Assembly (NCBI RefSeq): GCF_017874625.1
Contig: NZ_JAGIKZ010000001.1
Coordinates: forward strand, 1 to 64,000
DNA: 64,000 nt
DNA from: Cytobacillus eiseniae
GTDB taxonomy: Bacteria > Bacillota > Bacilli > Bacillales > Cytobacillaceae
Direction: 5' to 3'
Of the stretch, positions 27,102 through 35,798 are shown piece by piece. Position numbers and translations under genes: made by a program. The stretch's first letter is position 1. Every line of letters begins with the position of its first letter. The notes beneath the pieces were generated by a model that saw only the letters and a list, made by a program, of their open reading frames with translations, had not been told where the DNA came from and searched no databases.

Positions 27102-27821
27102 ATGATAATGGAAAGGGAATTACATAATTATGGGGGTGGTGTTATTAATAAGCGGATAAAAGTAATCACCATTGTTATTTTGTTATTTATTGCTGTTATT
27201 TTACTTTTTAACTCTAATTTATACGAGATAATTAAATCTGGTGACATTGAGTCCATTCAATTATTTCTTGGGGAAAATTTATTATATACACTAGGTATAA
27301 CATTTCTTATTATGATCATTCAAAACTCTTTAACATTAATTCCTCTTATTTTGATTATCTCATTAAATATTGCTATATATGGATTTGTATATGGTTTTTT
27401 ATGGAGCTGGATGACAAGTGTTTTTTCGAGTATGTTAGTATTTTTAGTTATCCGATCTGGATTTCAAGAATGGTTATTGAAAAAAATAAACTTAAATATT
27501 TTATCTAATGGGGATAAGCAGGGCTTCACATATGTTCTTCAAGCGAGAGTTTTTCCATTTGTTCCTACAAGTTTAATCAATATTTCTGCTGCAATAAGCA
27601 CGATCCGAATGAAGGATTTTATTTTAGCAACAAGTATTGGTAATTTTATTTACTTTTTTATATTAGCACTCATCCCAGCTGGATTAATCTCAGGGAAAAT
27701 CAATGAGTACGTGTTAGGATTTCTTGCCTTCTTATTTATATTTCTTTTCTATTTTTTCAGGAAATATTTTATAAAACAAAAAGAAGTGAGAGAGGCTATC
27801 GTTCGGGAAGAGGAAAAATAA
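27102..27821 (+). CDS. TVP38/TMEM64-family membrane protein
   Basis: A membrane protein of up to 239 residues from the TVP38/TMEM64 group, related to DedA. Several transmembrane helices surround the core FVYGFLWSWMTSVFSSML and the conserved arginine region VLQARVFPFVPTSLINISAAIS. Likely a lipid-handling or trafficking role by family. The start is uncertain: the ATG at 27102 overlaps a probable -10 (GATAAT), whereas the best ribosome site (GGGGGTGGT) lies just before ATT 27144. A rare ATT start is therefore possible. Confidence 0.75.
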   Translation: MIMERELHNYGGGVINKRIKVITIVILLFIAVILLFNSNLYEIIKSGDIESIQLFLGENLLYTLGITFLIMIIQNSLTLIPLILIISLNIAIYGFVYGFLWSWMTSVFSSMLVFLVIRSGFQEWLLKKINLNILSNGDKQGFTYVLQARVFPFVPTSLINISAAISTIRMKDFILATSIGNFIYFFILALIPAGLISGKINEYVLGFLAFLFIFLFYFFRKYFIKQKEVREAIVREEEK

Positions 27822-28059
27822 TCAATTGAAAAAATAAAAACTACTTGCATAAAATTTTTAGACTATTTATAATAATCACAACAGATGGATTTTTACAAAC
27901 ACATTACAAATCTACTGGAAATGTAATGTGAATTTTACATTTATGCTTATATCTAGTAATTTAGTAGATTAAAAGTAATGTATAAAATGAATGTATAGGC
28001 ATAAAGTTGTGAATGGTAGAAATGTGGCCATCTGAGATTAAAAAATAGGGGGTAAACAA

Positions 28060-29727
28060 ATGAATAAGAAATTTTCGTTCTTTTTCAGTATGTTGCTAGT
28101 TCTTAGTATGTTCCTTGCAGCATGCAGTGGCGGCGGAAGTAGTTCAGAGCCAGCAACAAGCGAAGGTGAAACGCCAAAAGATAATGAACCTGCAGAACCT
28201 AATCCTGATGTGGCACAAAATTTAAGGATTAATATAAATACTGAGCCACCTTCTTTACATCCTGCTCTAGCAAAGGATACTACGTCTGGGGCTGTATTGC
28301 TTCAAACTTTTGAAGGCTTAACACGTATTAACCAAGATGGAACGCCTGAAGAAGCAATGGCAGAAAAAATTGCTGTTTCAGATGATCAAACGGTATATAC
28401 TTTCACAATTCGTGATGCAAAATGGTCGAATGGAGATCCTGTAACAGCAAATGACTTTGAATATGCTTGGAAATGGGCATTAGATCCAAACAATCAATCA
28501 GAATATGCATACCAACTTTATTATGTTAAAGGTGCAGAAGATGCGCATGTAAATGGTGGATCTGTAGATGAAGTTGGCGTTAAAGCTTTAGATGAAAAAA
28601 CACTAGAAGTTACACTTCAAAATCCAACTCCATTCTTCTTGGAGTTAACAGCATTCTATACTTATTTCCCAGTTAACAGCAAAATTGCTGAAGCAAATGC
28701 TGAATGGGCACATGACGCTGGTGAAAACTACACATCTAACGGACCTTTCGTTATGACTGAATGGTCTCACAGTGATAAAATCATTTTAGAAAAGAATGAA
28801 AATTACTGGGACGCTGACACAGTTAAATTAGAAACAATTGAAATGATCATGATCAATGATCCTAACACTGAATTATCAATGTTTGACAATGGTGAATTGG
28901 ATTGGGCTGGAGCACCAACTGGTACTCTTCCAACAGATGCAATGCAAGCACTTAAGGATCAAGGACGTCTTACAACACAATCTATAGCTGGTGTGTACAA
29001 CTATAAGTTCAATACAACGGTTGAACCGACTAGCAATGTGAATATTCGTAAAGCTCTTGCACATGCAATCAACCGTCAAGAATTAATTGATAATATTTTA
29101 CAAGGAGAGCAAATGCCGGCAATGGGGATTGTCCCACCGTCTATGTTCCCAGAGAATGAAACAGGACATTTCCCTGATAATGATGTTGAAACTGCAAAAG
29201 AATTCTTACAAAAAGGTTTAGAAGAGCTTGGCTATAGTGACCCATCTGAACTACCTGCTATTGCACTTTCTTACAACACATCTGAAGCACATCAAAAGAT
29301 TGCTCAAGCAGTTCAAGATATGTGGAAGCAAAACCTAGGTATTGAAGTTGTTCTTGATAACTCTGAGTGGGCTGTATACCTAGACAAAGTACATGCACTT
29401 GACTATCAAATTGCTCGTATGGGCTGGTTAGGCGATTTTAACGATGCGATTAACTTCCTTGAAATGTACCGTGATGCTGATGGCGGTAACAACGATACAG
29501 GTTGGGAAAGCAAAGAATATCAAGATTTACTTGCAGCATCAGCTACTGAGGGCGATGCAGATGCACGTCAACAACTATTAAAAGATGCAGAAAAAGTATT
29601 TATGGCTGATATGCCGGTTGCACCAGTTTACTTCTACACGAATAACTGGGTACAAGTAGAAAACTTAAAAGGTGTAGCTGTATCTGGTCTTGGTGATGCA
29701 CAATACAAGTGGGCTTACTTCGAATAA
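28060..29727 (+). CDS. Oligopeptide ABC transporter binding lipoprotein (OppA/DppE-like)
   Basis: A 555-residue family-5 extracellular solute-binding protein. A lipoprotein signal ends at LAAC with Cys22, followed by a Gly/Ser/Glu-rich linker. The domain opens with ININTEPPSLHPALAKD and has the family block VTANDFEYAWKWALDPN. It captures peptides for an ABC permease, but no permease or ATPase genes adjoin, so it is an orphan subunit. Codon use is more uniform than that of the neighbours, as in highly expressed genes. GGGGG precedes the ATG. Confidence 0.93.
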   Translation: MNKKFSFFFSMLLVLSMFLAACSGGGSSSEPATSEGETPKDNEPAEPNPDVAQNLRININTEPPSLHPALAKDTTSGAVLLQTFEGLTRINQDGTPEEAMAEKIAVSDDQTVYTFTIRDAKWSNGDPVTANDFEYAWKWALDPNNQSEYAYQLYYVKGAEDAHVNGGSVDEVGVKALDEKTLEVTLQNPTPFFLELTAFYTYFPVNSKIAEANAEWAHDAGENYTSNGPFVMTEWSHSDKIILEKNENYWDADTVKLETIEMIMINDPNTELSMFDNGELDWAGAPTGTLPTDAMQALKDQGRLTTQSIAGVYNYKFNTTVEPTSNVNIRKALAHAINRQELIDNILQGEQMPAMGIVPPSMFPENETGHFPDNDVETAKEFLQKGLEELGYSDPSELPAIALSYNTSEAHQKIAQAVQDMWKQNLGIEVVLDNSEWAVYLDKVHALDYQIARMGWLGDFNDAINFLEMYRDADGGNNDTGWESKEYQDLLAASATEGDADARQQLLKDAEKVFMADMPVAPVYFYTNNWVQVENLKGVAVSGLGDAQYKWAYFE

Positions 29728-29754
29728 TAAGATGCATTGAATAGCAAGCAAATG

Positions 29755-29788
29755 AAAAGCCGAAATCACTCAAAGATTTCGGCTTTTC
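29755..29788. terminator. Two-way terminator
   Basis: AAAAGCCGAAATC pairs with GATTTCGGCTTTT around ACTCAAA; it separates the convergent OppA and DoxX genes. Confidence 0.9.
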
Positions 29789-29824
29789 TAATTTAGATTT
29801 TAAAGAAAATAGTGTAAGTGCATA

Positions 29825-30331
29825 TTAGTTTCTAATTGTATTTCCTGTTTTAATCTTCTCTGTTGTATGTTTACGGATAAAAGGAATAACAAAGCGGTCA
29901 AGCCCGATTTTTCCTGCGTTGAATCCAGCGACTAAAATAAATACTGTAAGAAGGACTAATTGAGCATTTGTGCTAACTGTACCAGAGAATAAGAATGCAA
30001 AGTTCATTGTAATCCCGAAGAAAGCAGCTGCAGTTGTAAAGCATCCAAGAATTAATCCAAGACCAACTAATAACTCACCCCAAGCAACTAGGAAGCTAAA
30101 TAGTCCTGCATTTGGAAGAGCGATCCCTTCAAGGAAGCTTCCCCACCAAGCTTGTACGGTTGGACTTTCCCCTGATGCTTTTGCAATTGCTCCTTGTAAG
30201 AAGCCTGAAGCATCGAATCCGTCTGCTACTTTGTGGAAACCTGCATTTACCCAAGAATACCCAACATATAAGCGTATAATCGTAAGAAGCCAAGATGCGA
30301 TCTTATTTTCTCTAAGCCATTTAACAAACAT
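29825..30331 (-). CDS. DoxX-family membrane protein
   Basis: A 168-residue protein with four transmembrane helices of the DoxX family: RLYVGYSWVNAGFHKVADGFDA near the N-terminus (without its last residues), SFLVAWGELLVGLGLILG, and FNAGKIGLDRF at the end. Some DoxX proteins take part in thiol and oxidative stress defence. The start at 30331 has AAAGGAG upstream; the frame extending to 30490 is not supported. It is divergent from a small membrane gene, and the shared gap carries PerR- and Fur-like sites, which suits an oxidative-stress role. Confidence 0.85.
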   Translation of the reverse strand: MFVKWLRENKIASWLLTIIRLYVGYSWVNAGFHKVADGFDASGFLQGAIAKASGESPTVQAWWGSFLEGIALPNAGLFSFLVAWGELLVGLGLILGCFTTAAAFFGITMNFAFLFSGTVSTNAQLVLLTVFILVAGFNAGKIGLDRFVIPFIRKHTTEKIKTGNTIRN

Positions 30332-30521
30332 TCGAAATCTTCTCCTTTCAAAATCAAATAGATAACTACAACTAAAAGTTACCACATTGTTGTTCTTTTT
30401 AAATAAATAAGTGAGCAATTTCACTAATCCGTTGAAAAAATTTGAACAAAAAATGAAATTATTAATATAAGAAGGAATTAAATTTTTCAATAGATATATT
30501 TAAAAAGTTTTGTCTATTTTG

Positions 30522-30536
30522 TGATAATTATCATTG
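30522..30536. promoter_or_regulatory. Fur-family-like half-palindrome
   Basis: TGATAATTATCA is a 12-bp perfect palindrome. It matches the left half of the Fur consensus TGATAATNATTATCA but is three bases shorter. It abuts the -35 of the following promoter and could serve both divergent genes. Confidence 0.45.
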
Positions 30537-30570
30537 TATGTGAGGTTCAAATAGATTATAATTATTATAA
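30534..30570 (+). promoter_or_regulatory. Promoter overlapped by an exact PerR box
   Basis: TTGTAT (30534-30539), 17-bp spacer, TATAAT (30557-30562). TTATAATTATTATAA (30556-30570) matches the PerR consensus TTATAATNATTATAA at every defined base and covers the -10 and start site, the right position for repression relieved by peroxide. Confidence 0.75.
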
Positions 30571-30595
30571 ATAATAATGAGAAGGAGGGAGAGGC

Positions 30596-30820
30596 ATGGT
30601 TCGAATGACAGTAGCAGGAATTGGGGGATTTATCCTCGTTTTCATTGAATCATATATTGTAATGTTAATGAAGAGCTATCATACGATTGAATTTGGCGGC
30701 ATGGCTCCTTTTATATCTGTATGGGCAATGAACTTTTTTCTACTATTTTCAATCCTCACCCACCTAAAACTATGGTATGAGGAACAGCAGACAGCTAAAG
30801 GTGAGACATCAAATTTATAA
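30596..30820 (+). CDS. Small two-helix membrane protein under a PerR-type promoter
   Basis: A 74-residue protein with two transmembrane helices (about residues 5-27 and 38-60) and a short hydrophilic tail. I do not recognise the family. GAAGGAGGGAGAGG gives a very strong ribosome site 1-7 nt before the ATG. The upstream promoter is overlapped by an exact PerR box, so expression is expected to rise under peroxide or manganese/iron change. Ends in a strong terminator; it stands alone. Confidence 0.7.
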   Translation: MVRMTVAGIGGFILVFIESYIVMLMKSYHTIEFGGMAPFISVWAMNFFLLFSILTHLKLWYEEQQTAKGETSNL

Positions 30821-30837
30821 ATATTAGAATGAACTGG

Positions 30838-30872
30838 CAAAGATACTGGTGAAAATCAGTATCTTTTTTTTG
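30838..30872 (+). terminator. Terminator of the small membrane protein gene
   Basis: AAAGATACTG pairs with CAGTATCTTT around GTGAAAAT and runs into eight T. Confidence 0.9.
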
Positions 30873-30923
30873 TATTGGAATTTAATTATGCATGGCATGC
30901 TGTGTAAAAGTGTAAATCTTTTG

Positions 30924-31110
30924 TTCTATGTCCAGCTCCACATGGATTTTTTCGGTAGTGTAAGTACCGTACGAGAAAACTTTTCTTCGTAAAGAGAGAC
31001 GTTGTTTGTTCATTTCCGTTCTTCAGTATTTGCGTCAACATCGGTTCAAACACTCATCGTGTTTTCTTTCTAGAATCAGACAGTTCTAGTTTGTACGGCG
31101 ATAATTTCAT
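30924..31110 (+). repeat. Dispersed Bacillaceae repeat B, copy 3
   Basis: Shares with copy 1 the blocks TATGTCCAGCTCC (nearly), GTCAACATCGGTTC, CATCGTGTTT-like, and TTTGTACGGCGAT. The middle differs. It lies between the small membrane gene and the partner-switching operon; nothing else is seen in the gap 30873-31270 except a -10-like TATAAT at 31238-31243 before the operon. Confidence 0.65.
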
Positions 31111-31270
31111 AGCCTATTTTTTGATATCTTCAAAAAATAGGCTATCGATTTTAGAAAAGCGAGTTATAAGCTTCCTTGTATTCGTGAAATGATTGTGAAC
31201 ATTTTATTGTTAAATAGGATTCGTAGGTAAATAGGCTTATAATGAAAAGGAAAAATATGTTGATGAAAGT

Positions 31271-32395
31271 GTGAGACACACTATGATACAGTTGAGCGAA
31301 AATAGCAAAGAAGAGATTGAAGGCTTTCATGAATTACTATTAAATACACCAAATCTATGTTATTCAATTTTTCAAAATATGACTGAAGGAATTGTCATTA
31401 CAGATACGAAAGCAAATATCCTGCATGCGAATCAAGCTTATTGTTCAATATCGGGATATACATTGAAGGAATTGATTGGCAGAAATGTGAATGTTCTTAA
31501 ATCGAATCTTCACGACCAATCGTTTTATCAGGGGTTTTGGAATTGTATAATTTCAAACGGGAAGTGGACGGGAGAAATTTGGAATCGACATCAAAGTGGT
31601 CGGTTATATCTTCAAAAGGTAAGTATTTTTGCAATTAGGGATGAAAAAGGAAGGGTTATACAATATGCAGCAGTAACAACTGATATATCTGAGGAAGATA
31701 AATTAAGGAAAGATATTGTCCGAACAGGAATACTTCAAAAAACATTGCTGCCATCGACGTTATGTTTACAATCGATCATTGTGGAAACAGTTTTTATGCC
31801 TTTAAATTATATTGGTGGAGACTTTTATGATTTTTATTGGGATCAGGAGAATCAAATTCTTTCAGGTTATATAATTGATATTATGGGCCATGGAGTAACC
31901 GCTGCCTTTCAAAATTCGGTTTTAAGAGTATTATTTTCGCAAAACTTTTCTCATAATAGTAGCTTAATTGACGTTCTATCAAATATAAACTGTGAATCGA
32001 CGAACTATTTTTTAGAAGATACATTTGCTGCTGGTTTATGTTTTCGAATGGACATACAAAATGGGACGTTAACCTATGCATGTGCGGGGATGAATAAATT
32101 TATTAAATGTCAAGCAAATGGAGAAATGGTAATTGTAAAACAAAAAGGGCCATACCTAGGAGTAATGGAACATCCTGCTTTTACTGAACATACGATTTCA
32201 ATTGCTAAAGGTGATTCCTTCTATTTCATGACTGATGGGTTTATGGATTTATTCGAAAAGGAAAATAGATTCCGTAATAATGACTTTAAGGAAAATATCA
32301 ATAAATTAAGAGGAATAAATATTAATGAATTAAAAGATGATGCATCTGCTATCGGAATCTTTGTAAAAGAGGTTGGAGGAAGTAGCCATGTGTAA
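31271..32395 (+). CDS. PAS-PP2C (SpoIIE/RsbU-type) phosphatase
   Basis: A 374-residue signalling phosphatase. The N-terminal PAS domain (about residues 30-145) has MTEGIVITDTKANILHAN and the closing AAVTTDISEEDK. The C-terminal PP2C/SpoIIE domain (about 165-370) keeps the metal-binding motifs GGDFYDF, DIMGHGVTAA, FFLED-like and FMTDGFMDLFE, and ends DDASAIGIF. It should dephosphorylate a STAS antagonist, here most likely the one encoded at 34540. No membrane segment. First gene of the four-gene operon; its stop overlaps the next gene by 8 bp. GTG 31271 is taken as the start; ATG 31283 is possible. Confidence 0.88.
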   Translation: MRHTMIQLSENSKEEIEGFHELLLNTPNLCYSIFQNMTEGIVITDTKANILHANQAYCSISGYTLKELIGRNVNVLKSNLHDQSFYQGFWNCIISNGKWTGEIWNRHQSGRLYLQKVSIFAIRDEKGRVIQYAAVTTDISEEDKLRKDIVRTGILQKTLLPSTLCLQSIIVETVFMPLNYIGGDFYDFYWDQENQILSGYIIDIMGHGVTAAFQNSVLRVLFSQNFSHNSSLIDVLSNINCESTNYFLEDTFAAGLCFRMDIQNGTLTYACAGMNKFIKCQANGEMVIVKQKGPYLGVMEHPAFTEHTISIAKGDSFYFMTDGFMDLFEKENRFRNNDFKENINKLRGININELKDDASAIGIFVKEVGGSSHV

Positions 32396-32840
32396 TTATC
32401 AGCTTAGATTTAGAACAATAGAAGAATATTGTGCACTCCGATGTGCAATTAAAAAGGACATCCAGAAGATACTTGGAGAAGAGAACTCCTTTTTTATGGA
32501 AGTTGCTATTAACGAGGCTGTAAACAATGCTCTTCGTGCAAATGATTCTAAAGAAGTAATCTGTTTTAACCTTCGTGTGAGCGCTAATAATCGATTGATC
32601 ATTCGAATTAAGGACCACGGAGAAGGTTTTGACGTAAATAAAGCATGGATGGAGCTCTCTAACTCAGACCTTTTCGAGGATAGGTTATTTAATGAATCAG
32701 GTAGAGGACTTTCCATTATTCATTTAGCAGTAGACAAAATGGTTTTTAATAAAAAGGGAAATGAGTTATTACTAATGAAATATATTACACCAAACATAAA
32801 TAGTGTGACAAAAAAAGCAAGTATTGAGGTGTTTGCATAA
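32388..32840 (+). CDS. RsbW/SpoIIAB-like serine kinase (HATPase)
   Basis: A 150-residue GHKL ATPase of the anti-sigma serine-kinase type. The N-box VAINEAVNNALRAN, G1-box KDHGEGFD and G2-box SGRGLSII are all present in order. Such kinases phosphorylate a STAS protein and bind a sigma factor or other target when the STAS is phosphorylated. GGAGG lies 7 nt before the ATG, inside the end of the phosphatase gene. No sigma-factor gene is adjacent. The stop and the next ATG overlap by 1 bp (TAATG). Confidence 0.85.
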   Translation: MCNYQLRFRTIEEYCALRCAIKKDIQKILGEENSFFMEVAINEAVNNALRANDSKEVICFNLRVSANNRLIIRIKDHGEGFDVNKAWMELSNSDLFEDRLFNESGRGLSIIHLAVDKMVFNKKGNELLLMKYITPNINSVTKKASIEVFA

Positions 32841-34525
32841 TGTCTAAATTAACAAAAAAATTATTAATTTCGTATTTAATTATTGTAGTGATCATGGCGG
32901 GGCTTGGTTATACAGCCGTATCGACTCTTTCTTCTGTAAATCAAAATGGAAGATCTATGCATGATGAAAGTGTTGTTCCCTTAAGTCAAATAGCTGAAAT
33001 AGCAAAATACGCAGAGAATACAAGAGTTCAAATGGTGACCTCGGTAAATAGTGAAAATTCAGCGCCAACTGAAGTAGCAGAAAAAAATATAACGCATATT
33101 CGTGAATTGTTTGAAGCATATGGAAAAATGAAAATGGATGACGAATCAAAAGCTAAATTCAATGAATTACAAGGTAACTGGACTTCATTTACAGACATTG
33201 TAGCAAATAACATTCAATTCGTTCGAAATGGACAATTTGATCTAGCAAATGAGGGATTAGCAAAAGGGAAAATACCTTTTGACAAAGCGAGTGACAATTT
33301 AAGTGAATTAATCGAGTTGAATAAGCGAGTTGCTGACCATTTAATTAGTAATAATCAAAAGGAGTATGATCAATCAAGATATACACTGCTTATCATCGTT
33401 TTAATTGCAATCATCTTAGCTATTGGGATTGGATTATTTGCAGGAAAGAGCATTGCTCAACCAGTTAAGAAAATTTCGGAAAGAGCGCTTCAAATTGCAA
33501 AAGGAGATTTAACAGGCGAGTCTGTCTATGTAAAAAATAAGGATGAAATTGGTGATTTAGCAAACGCATTTAATGATATGAATGGAAGCTTGAGGCAGTT
33601 AGTTACTTCTGTTTATCGTTCATCAGATGAGTTATCAGCTGTTTCAGAAGAAATGGCTGCTTCAAGTGAACAAGTGACAGCATCTGTTTCAGAAATTTCA
33701 ATTTCAATGAATCACGTTGCTGAAACTACGGATAAGGGCAATCAATCAGTTATGGATGTTACGAAAGTTTTATTAGAATTGTCCTCACTTATTCAAATTG
33801 CAAAAGGAAAGGCAACAGCAGCACTTGAAAATTCCCAGACTACATTCATTACTGCAAATGATGGCAAAGACATTGTGAATGAGTCGATTAGTAAAATGGA
33901 GTTGATTCGAAATCGAACAATTGAAACAGAGGAGCTTATACAAAGATTGGATCAATATTCTTTAGAAATTGGTCATATTACAAAAATGATTACAAATATT
34001 GCTGATCAAACAAATTTACTTGCGCTAAATGCCTCTATTGAAGCAGCACGTGCAGGCGAACATGGCCGTGGTTTTGCAGTTGTTGCTGAAGAAGTCCGTA
34101 AATTGGCAGAACAATCGAATGAAGGAGCAAATCAAGTTTCTGAACTTGTTAGGAAGATTTCTGGAAGTACAGGAGAGGCAGTACAAGCGATGCAGCAAAA
34201 TCGAGTAGAAGTTGAACAAGGTGTAACTATTGTAGCAAGTGCAGGTAATGCATTGGATCGAATTCTAACAGCAGTAGCTGAAACATCGAAAGAAGTAGAT
34301 GGGATTAAAAATGTGACGGATGAAGAGGTGGCAAGTTCTGAAAAAATCGTTTCACTTATAAACGAACTATCGACGGGAATGGAAAATACAACAACTAAAA
34401 CAGAAGAAGTGGCGCTTGCTACAGAAGAAACAACAGCAGCAATTGAAACCGTTTCAAGTAGTGCGGAAGAAGTCAGTGCAATGGCAACGGAACTTAAGAA
34501 TTCTGTGCATATTTTTAAAATATAA
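32840..34525 (+). CDS. Methyl-accepting chemotaxis protein within the partner-switching operon
   Basis: A 561-residue transmembrane chemoreceptor. TM1 (about residues 7-29), a four-helix-bundle sensor domain (30-182), TM2 (183-205), a HAMP domain (to about 260), then a long coiled-coil signalling domain whose tip IADQTNLLALNASIEAARAG is intact for CheA/CheW contact. It ends in another coiled coil without a pentapeptide tether. It is translationally coupled to the kinase gene and followed 14 bp later by the STAS gene, so it is made together with a phosphatase-kinase-antagonist set rather than with che genes. Confidence 0.92.
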   Translation: MSKLTKKLLISYLIIVVIMAGLGYTAVSTLSSVNQNGRSMHDESVVPLSQIAEIAKYAENTRVQMVTSVNSENSAPTEVAEKNITHIRELFEAYGKMKMDDESKAKFNELQGNWTSFTDIVANNIQFVRNGQFDLANEGLAKGKIPFDKASDNLSELIELNKRVADHLISNNQKEYDQSRYTLLIIVLIAIILAIGIGLFAGKSIAQPVKKISERALQIAKGDLTGESVYVKNKDEIGDLANAFNDMNGSLRQLVTSVYRSSDELSAVSEEMAASSEQVTASVSEISISMNHVAETTDKGNQSVMDVTKVLLELSSLIQIAKGKATAALENSQTTFITANDGKDIVNESISKMELIRNRTIETEELIQRLDQYSLEIGHITKMITNIADQTNLLALNASIEAARAGEHGRGFAVVAEEVRKLAEQSNEGANQVSELVRKISGSTGEAVQAMQQNRVEVEQGVTIVASAGNALDRILTAVAETSKEVDGIKNVTDEEVASSEKIVSLINELSTGMENTTTKTEEVALATEETTAAIETVSSSAEEVSAMATELKNSVHIFKI

Positions 34526-34539
34526 GGGGATTAAAAAGT

Positions 34540-34851
34540 ATGATAAAGAAAATGGAGATCACACCAACCGAAAACAATCGAATCAACCTCATCTTAGAAG
34601 GAGATTTGTATGTTGAGCAAGCAGCAGAATTACGAGAAAGACTACTTCAAGAAATTGACAGAGGTGTTCATTATATTGATATTGACATGAATAACCTAAA
34701 TTATATTGATAGTTCAGGGCTTGGTGTACTTATTGCAATCCAGAAACGTTGCATTAAAAAAGGAGGAGCCGTAATGATTTACGGTGTCCACGGGAAAATA
34801 AAGGAATTATTTGAATTAACGAGATTAAATAAAGTATTTAATATGGAATAA
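34540..34851 (+). CDS. STAS-domain anti-sigma-factor antagonist (RsbV/SpoIIAA-like)
   Basis: A 103-residue single STAS domain. The phosphorylation loop reads NYIDSSGLGVL with Ser58 at the position phosphorylated in SpoIIAA and RsbV. It should be phosphorylated by the kinase at 32388 and dephosphorylated by the PAS-PP2C protein at 31271. AAGGGG precedes the start by 11 nt, and only 14 bp separate it from the chemoreceptor gene. Last gene of the operon, followed by a strong terminator. Confidence 0.9.
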   Translation: MIKKMEITPTENNRINLILEGDLYVEQAAELRERLLQEIDRGVHYIDIDMNNLNYIDSSGLGVLIAIQKRCIKKGGAVMIYGVHGKIKELFELTRLNKVFNME

Positions 34852-34857
34852 AATAAA

Positions 34858-34906
34858 AACTTGGAACAAATAGTCGTATAAAACGATCATTTATTCCAGG
34901 TTTTTT
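34858..34906 (+). terminator. Terminator of the partner-switching operon
   Basis: AAACTTGGAACAAAT pairs with ATTTATTCCAGGTTT, with inner AGTCGT/ACGATC, followed by seven T. Confidence 0.85.
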
Positions 34907-35250
34907 TCCATTAAGAATCACTCCAACTGATTTTGAATAGTAGCTGTACATTTATGTGAAATTTAGAATGGTATGATATCTAGTCAAAATTCCGATAAAA
35001 TTGATTTTCATCTAACCTCAAAACCATGATTTTAGAGTGGGCTATACGATTATATCCAAGATATTACCATCTAAAGATCATAGGTCAATCCATTTTTATC
35101 TTATATTATGCCTTTAGCACATACCAGCGTATTCAATTTCTTATATTGGATTCATTTTGAAAAAAAGATAAATTTTTTCAAGGATTAGATGATGAGTTTT
35201 AGTAAAAATTAAACCTGTCACGTCAATAAAAGAAGTAGGAGGACAACTTC
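34907..35250. other. Intergenic region, no gene seen
   Basis: About 340 bp of AT-rich DNA before the lipoprotein gene. No ORF with a ribosome site and no clear SigA promoter. AGGAGG at 35238 belongs to the following gene. Confidence 0.6.
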
Positions 35251-35610
35251 ATGAAAAATAGGCTTTTGGTTTCAACAATAACAGCTGTCGTTTCATTAGG
35301 CTTTTTGTCTGCTTGTGGAGTAGATAATAATCGAATGAACGATACTGAAAATGTAAACTACAGCCCTGTTCGATATGATCGTTATGATGATGGCAATTCT
35401 AATCGAGCTAGAGGGAATAATATGAATAATAATGTTAATCCTACTCGATATCGCACAGATAATAACAATCTGAATATTGATGCGAACAGAAATAACCGGC
35501 TTAACGAAAATAATGAATGGTTTGGTACTGACAATGATGGTGTTTTTGACGATGACAGAAATAACCGCAATATTTTACCTGGAACGAATGGATCAATGAC
35601 AGGCAGGTAA
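35251..35610 (+). CDS. Asn/Asp/Arg-rich lipoprotein
   Basis: A 119-residue lipoprotein. The signal peptide ends at the lipobox LSAC with Cys22. The mature part is low-complexity: Asn about a quarter of residues, with many Asp, Arg and Tyr (NNRLNENNEWFGTDNDG). It resembles the N-terminal part of YhcN/YlaJ-type spore lipoproteins but lacks their folded domain, so a spore role is only a guess. AGGAGG lies 7 nt before the ATG, and a strong terminator follows. Confidence 0.75.
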   Translation: MKNRLLVSTITAVVSLGFLSACGVDNNRMNDTENVNYSPVRYDRYDDGNSNRARGNNMNNNVNPTRYRTDNNNLNIDANRNNRLNENNEWFGTDNDGVFDDDRNNRNILPGTNGSMTGR

Positions 35611-35624
35611 GTGTAGAGTTCACT

Positions 35625-35658
35625 TTAAAAGCGACATCGAAAAAGATGTCGCTTTTTA
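35625..35658 (+). terminator. Terminator of the lipoprotein gene
   Basis: AAAAGCGACATC pairs with GATGTCGCTTTT around GAAAAA. Confidence 0.9.
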
Positions 35659-35758
35659 ATATAATATTCTTAGCAAATAACGATGGAAGGTGGAACTTTT
35701 AAGTGAGAATGAAGTTGCCTGTTTCTGCAATCTGACCTTTTGGGTCACCGCTAGTCAT

Positions 35759-35791
35759 AAAAAAGCACTACCAAGGATTTTGATAGTACTT
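35759..35791 (-). terminator. Terminator of fnr
   Basis: On the minus strand, AAGTACTA pairs with TAGTGCTT and is followed by TTTT. Confidence 0.75.
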
Positions 35792-35798
35792 TCATTTC

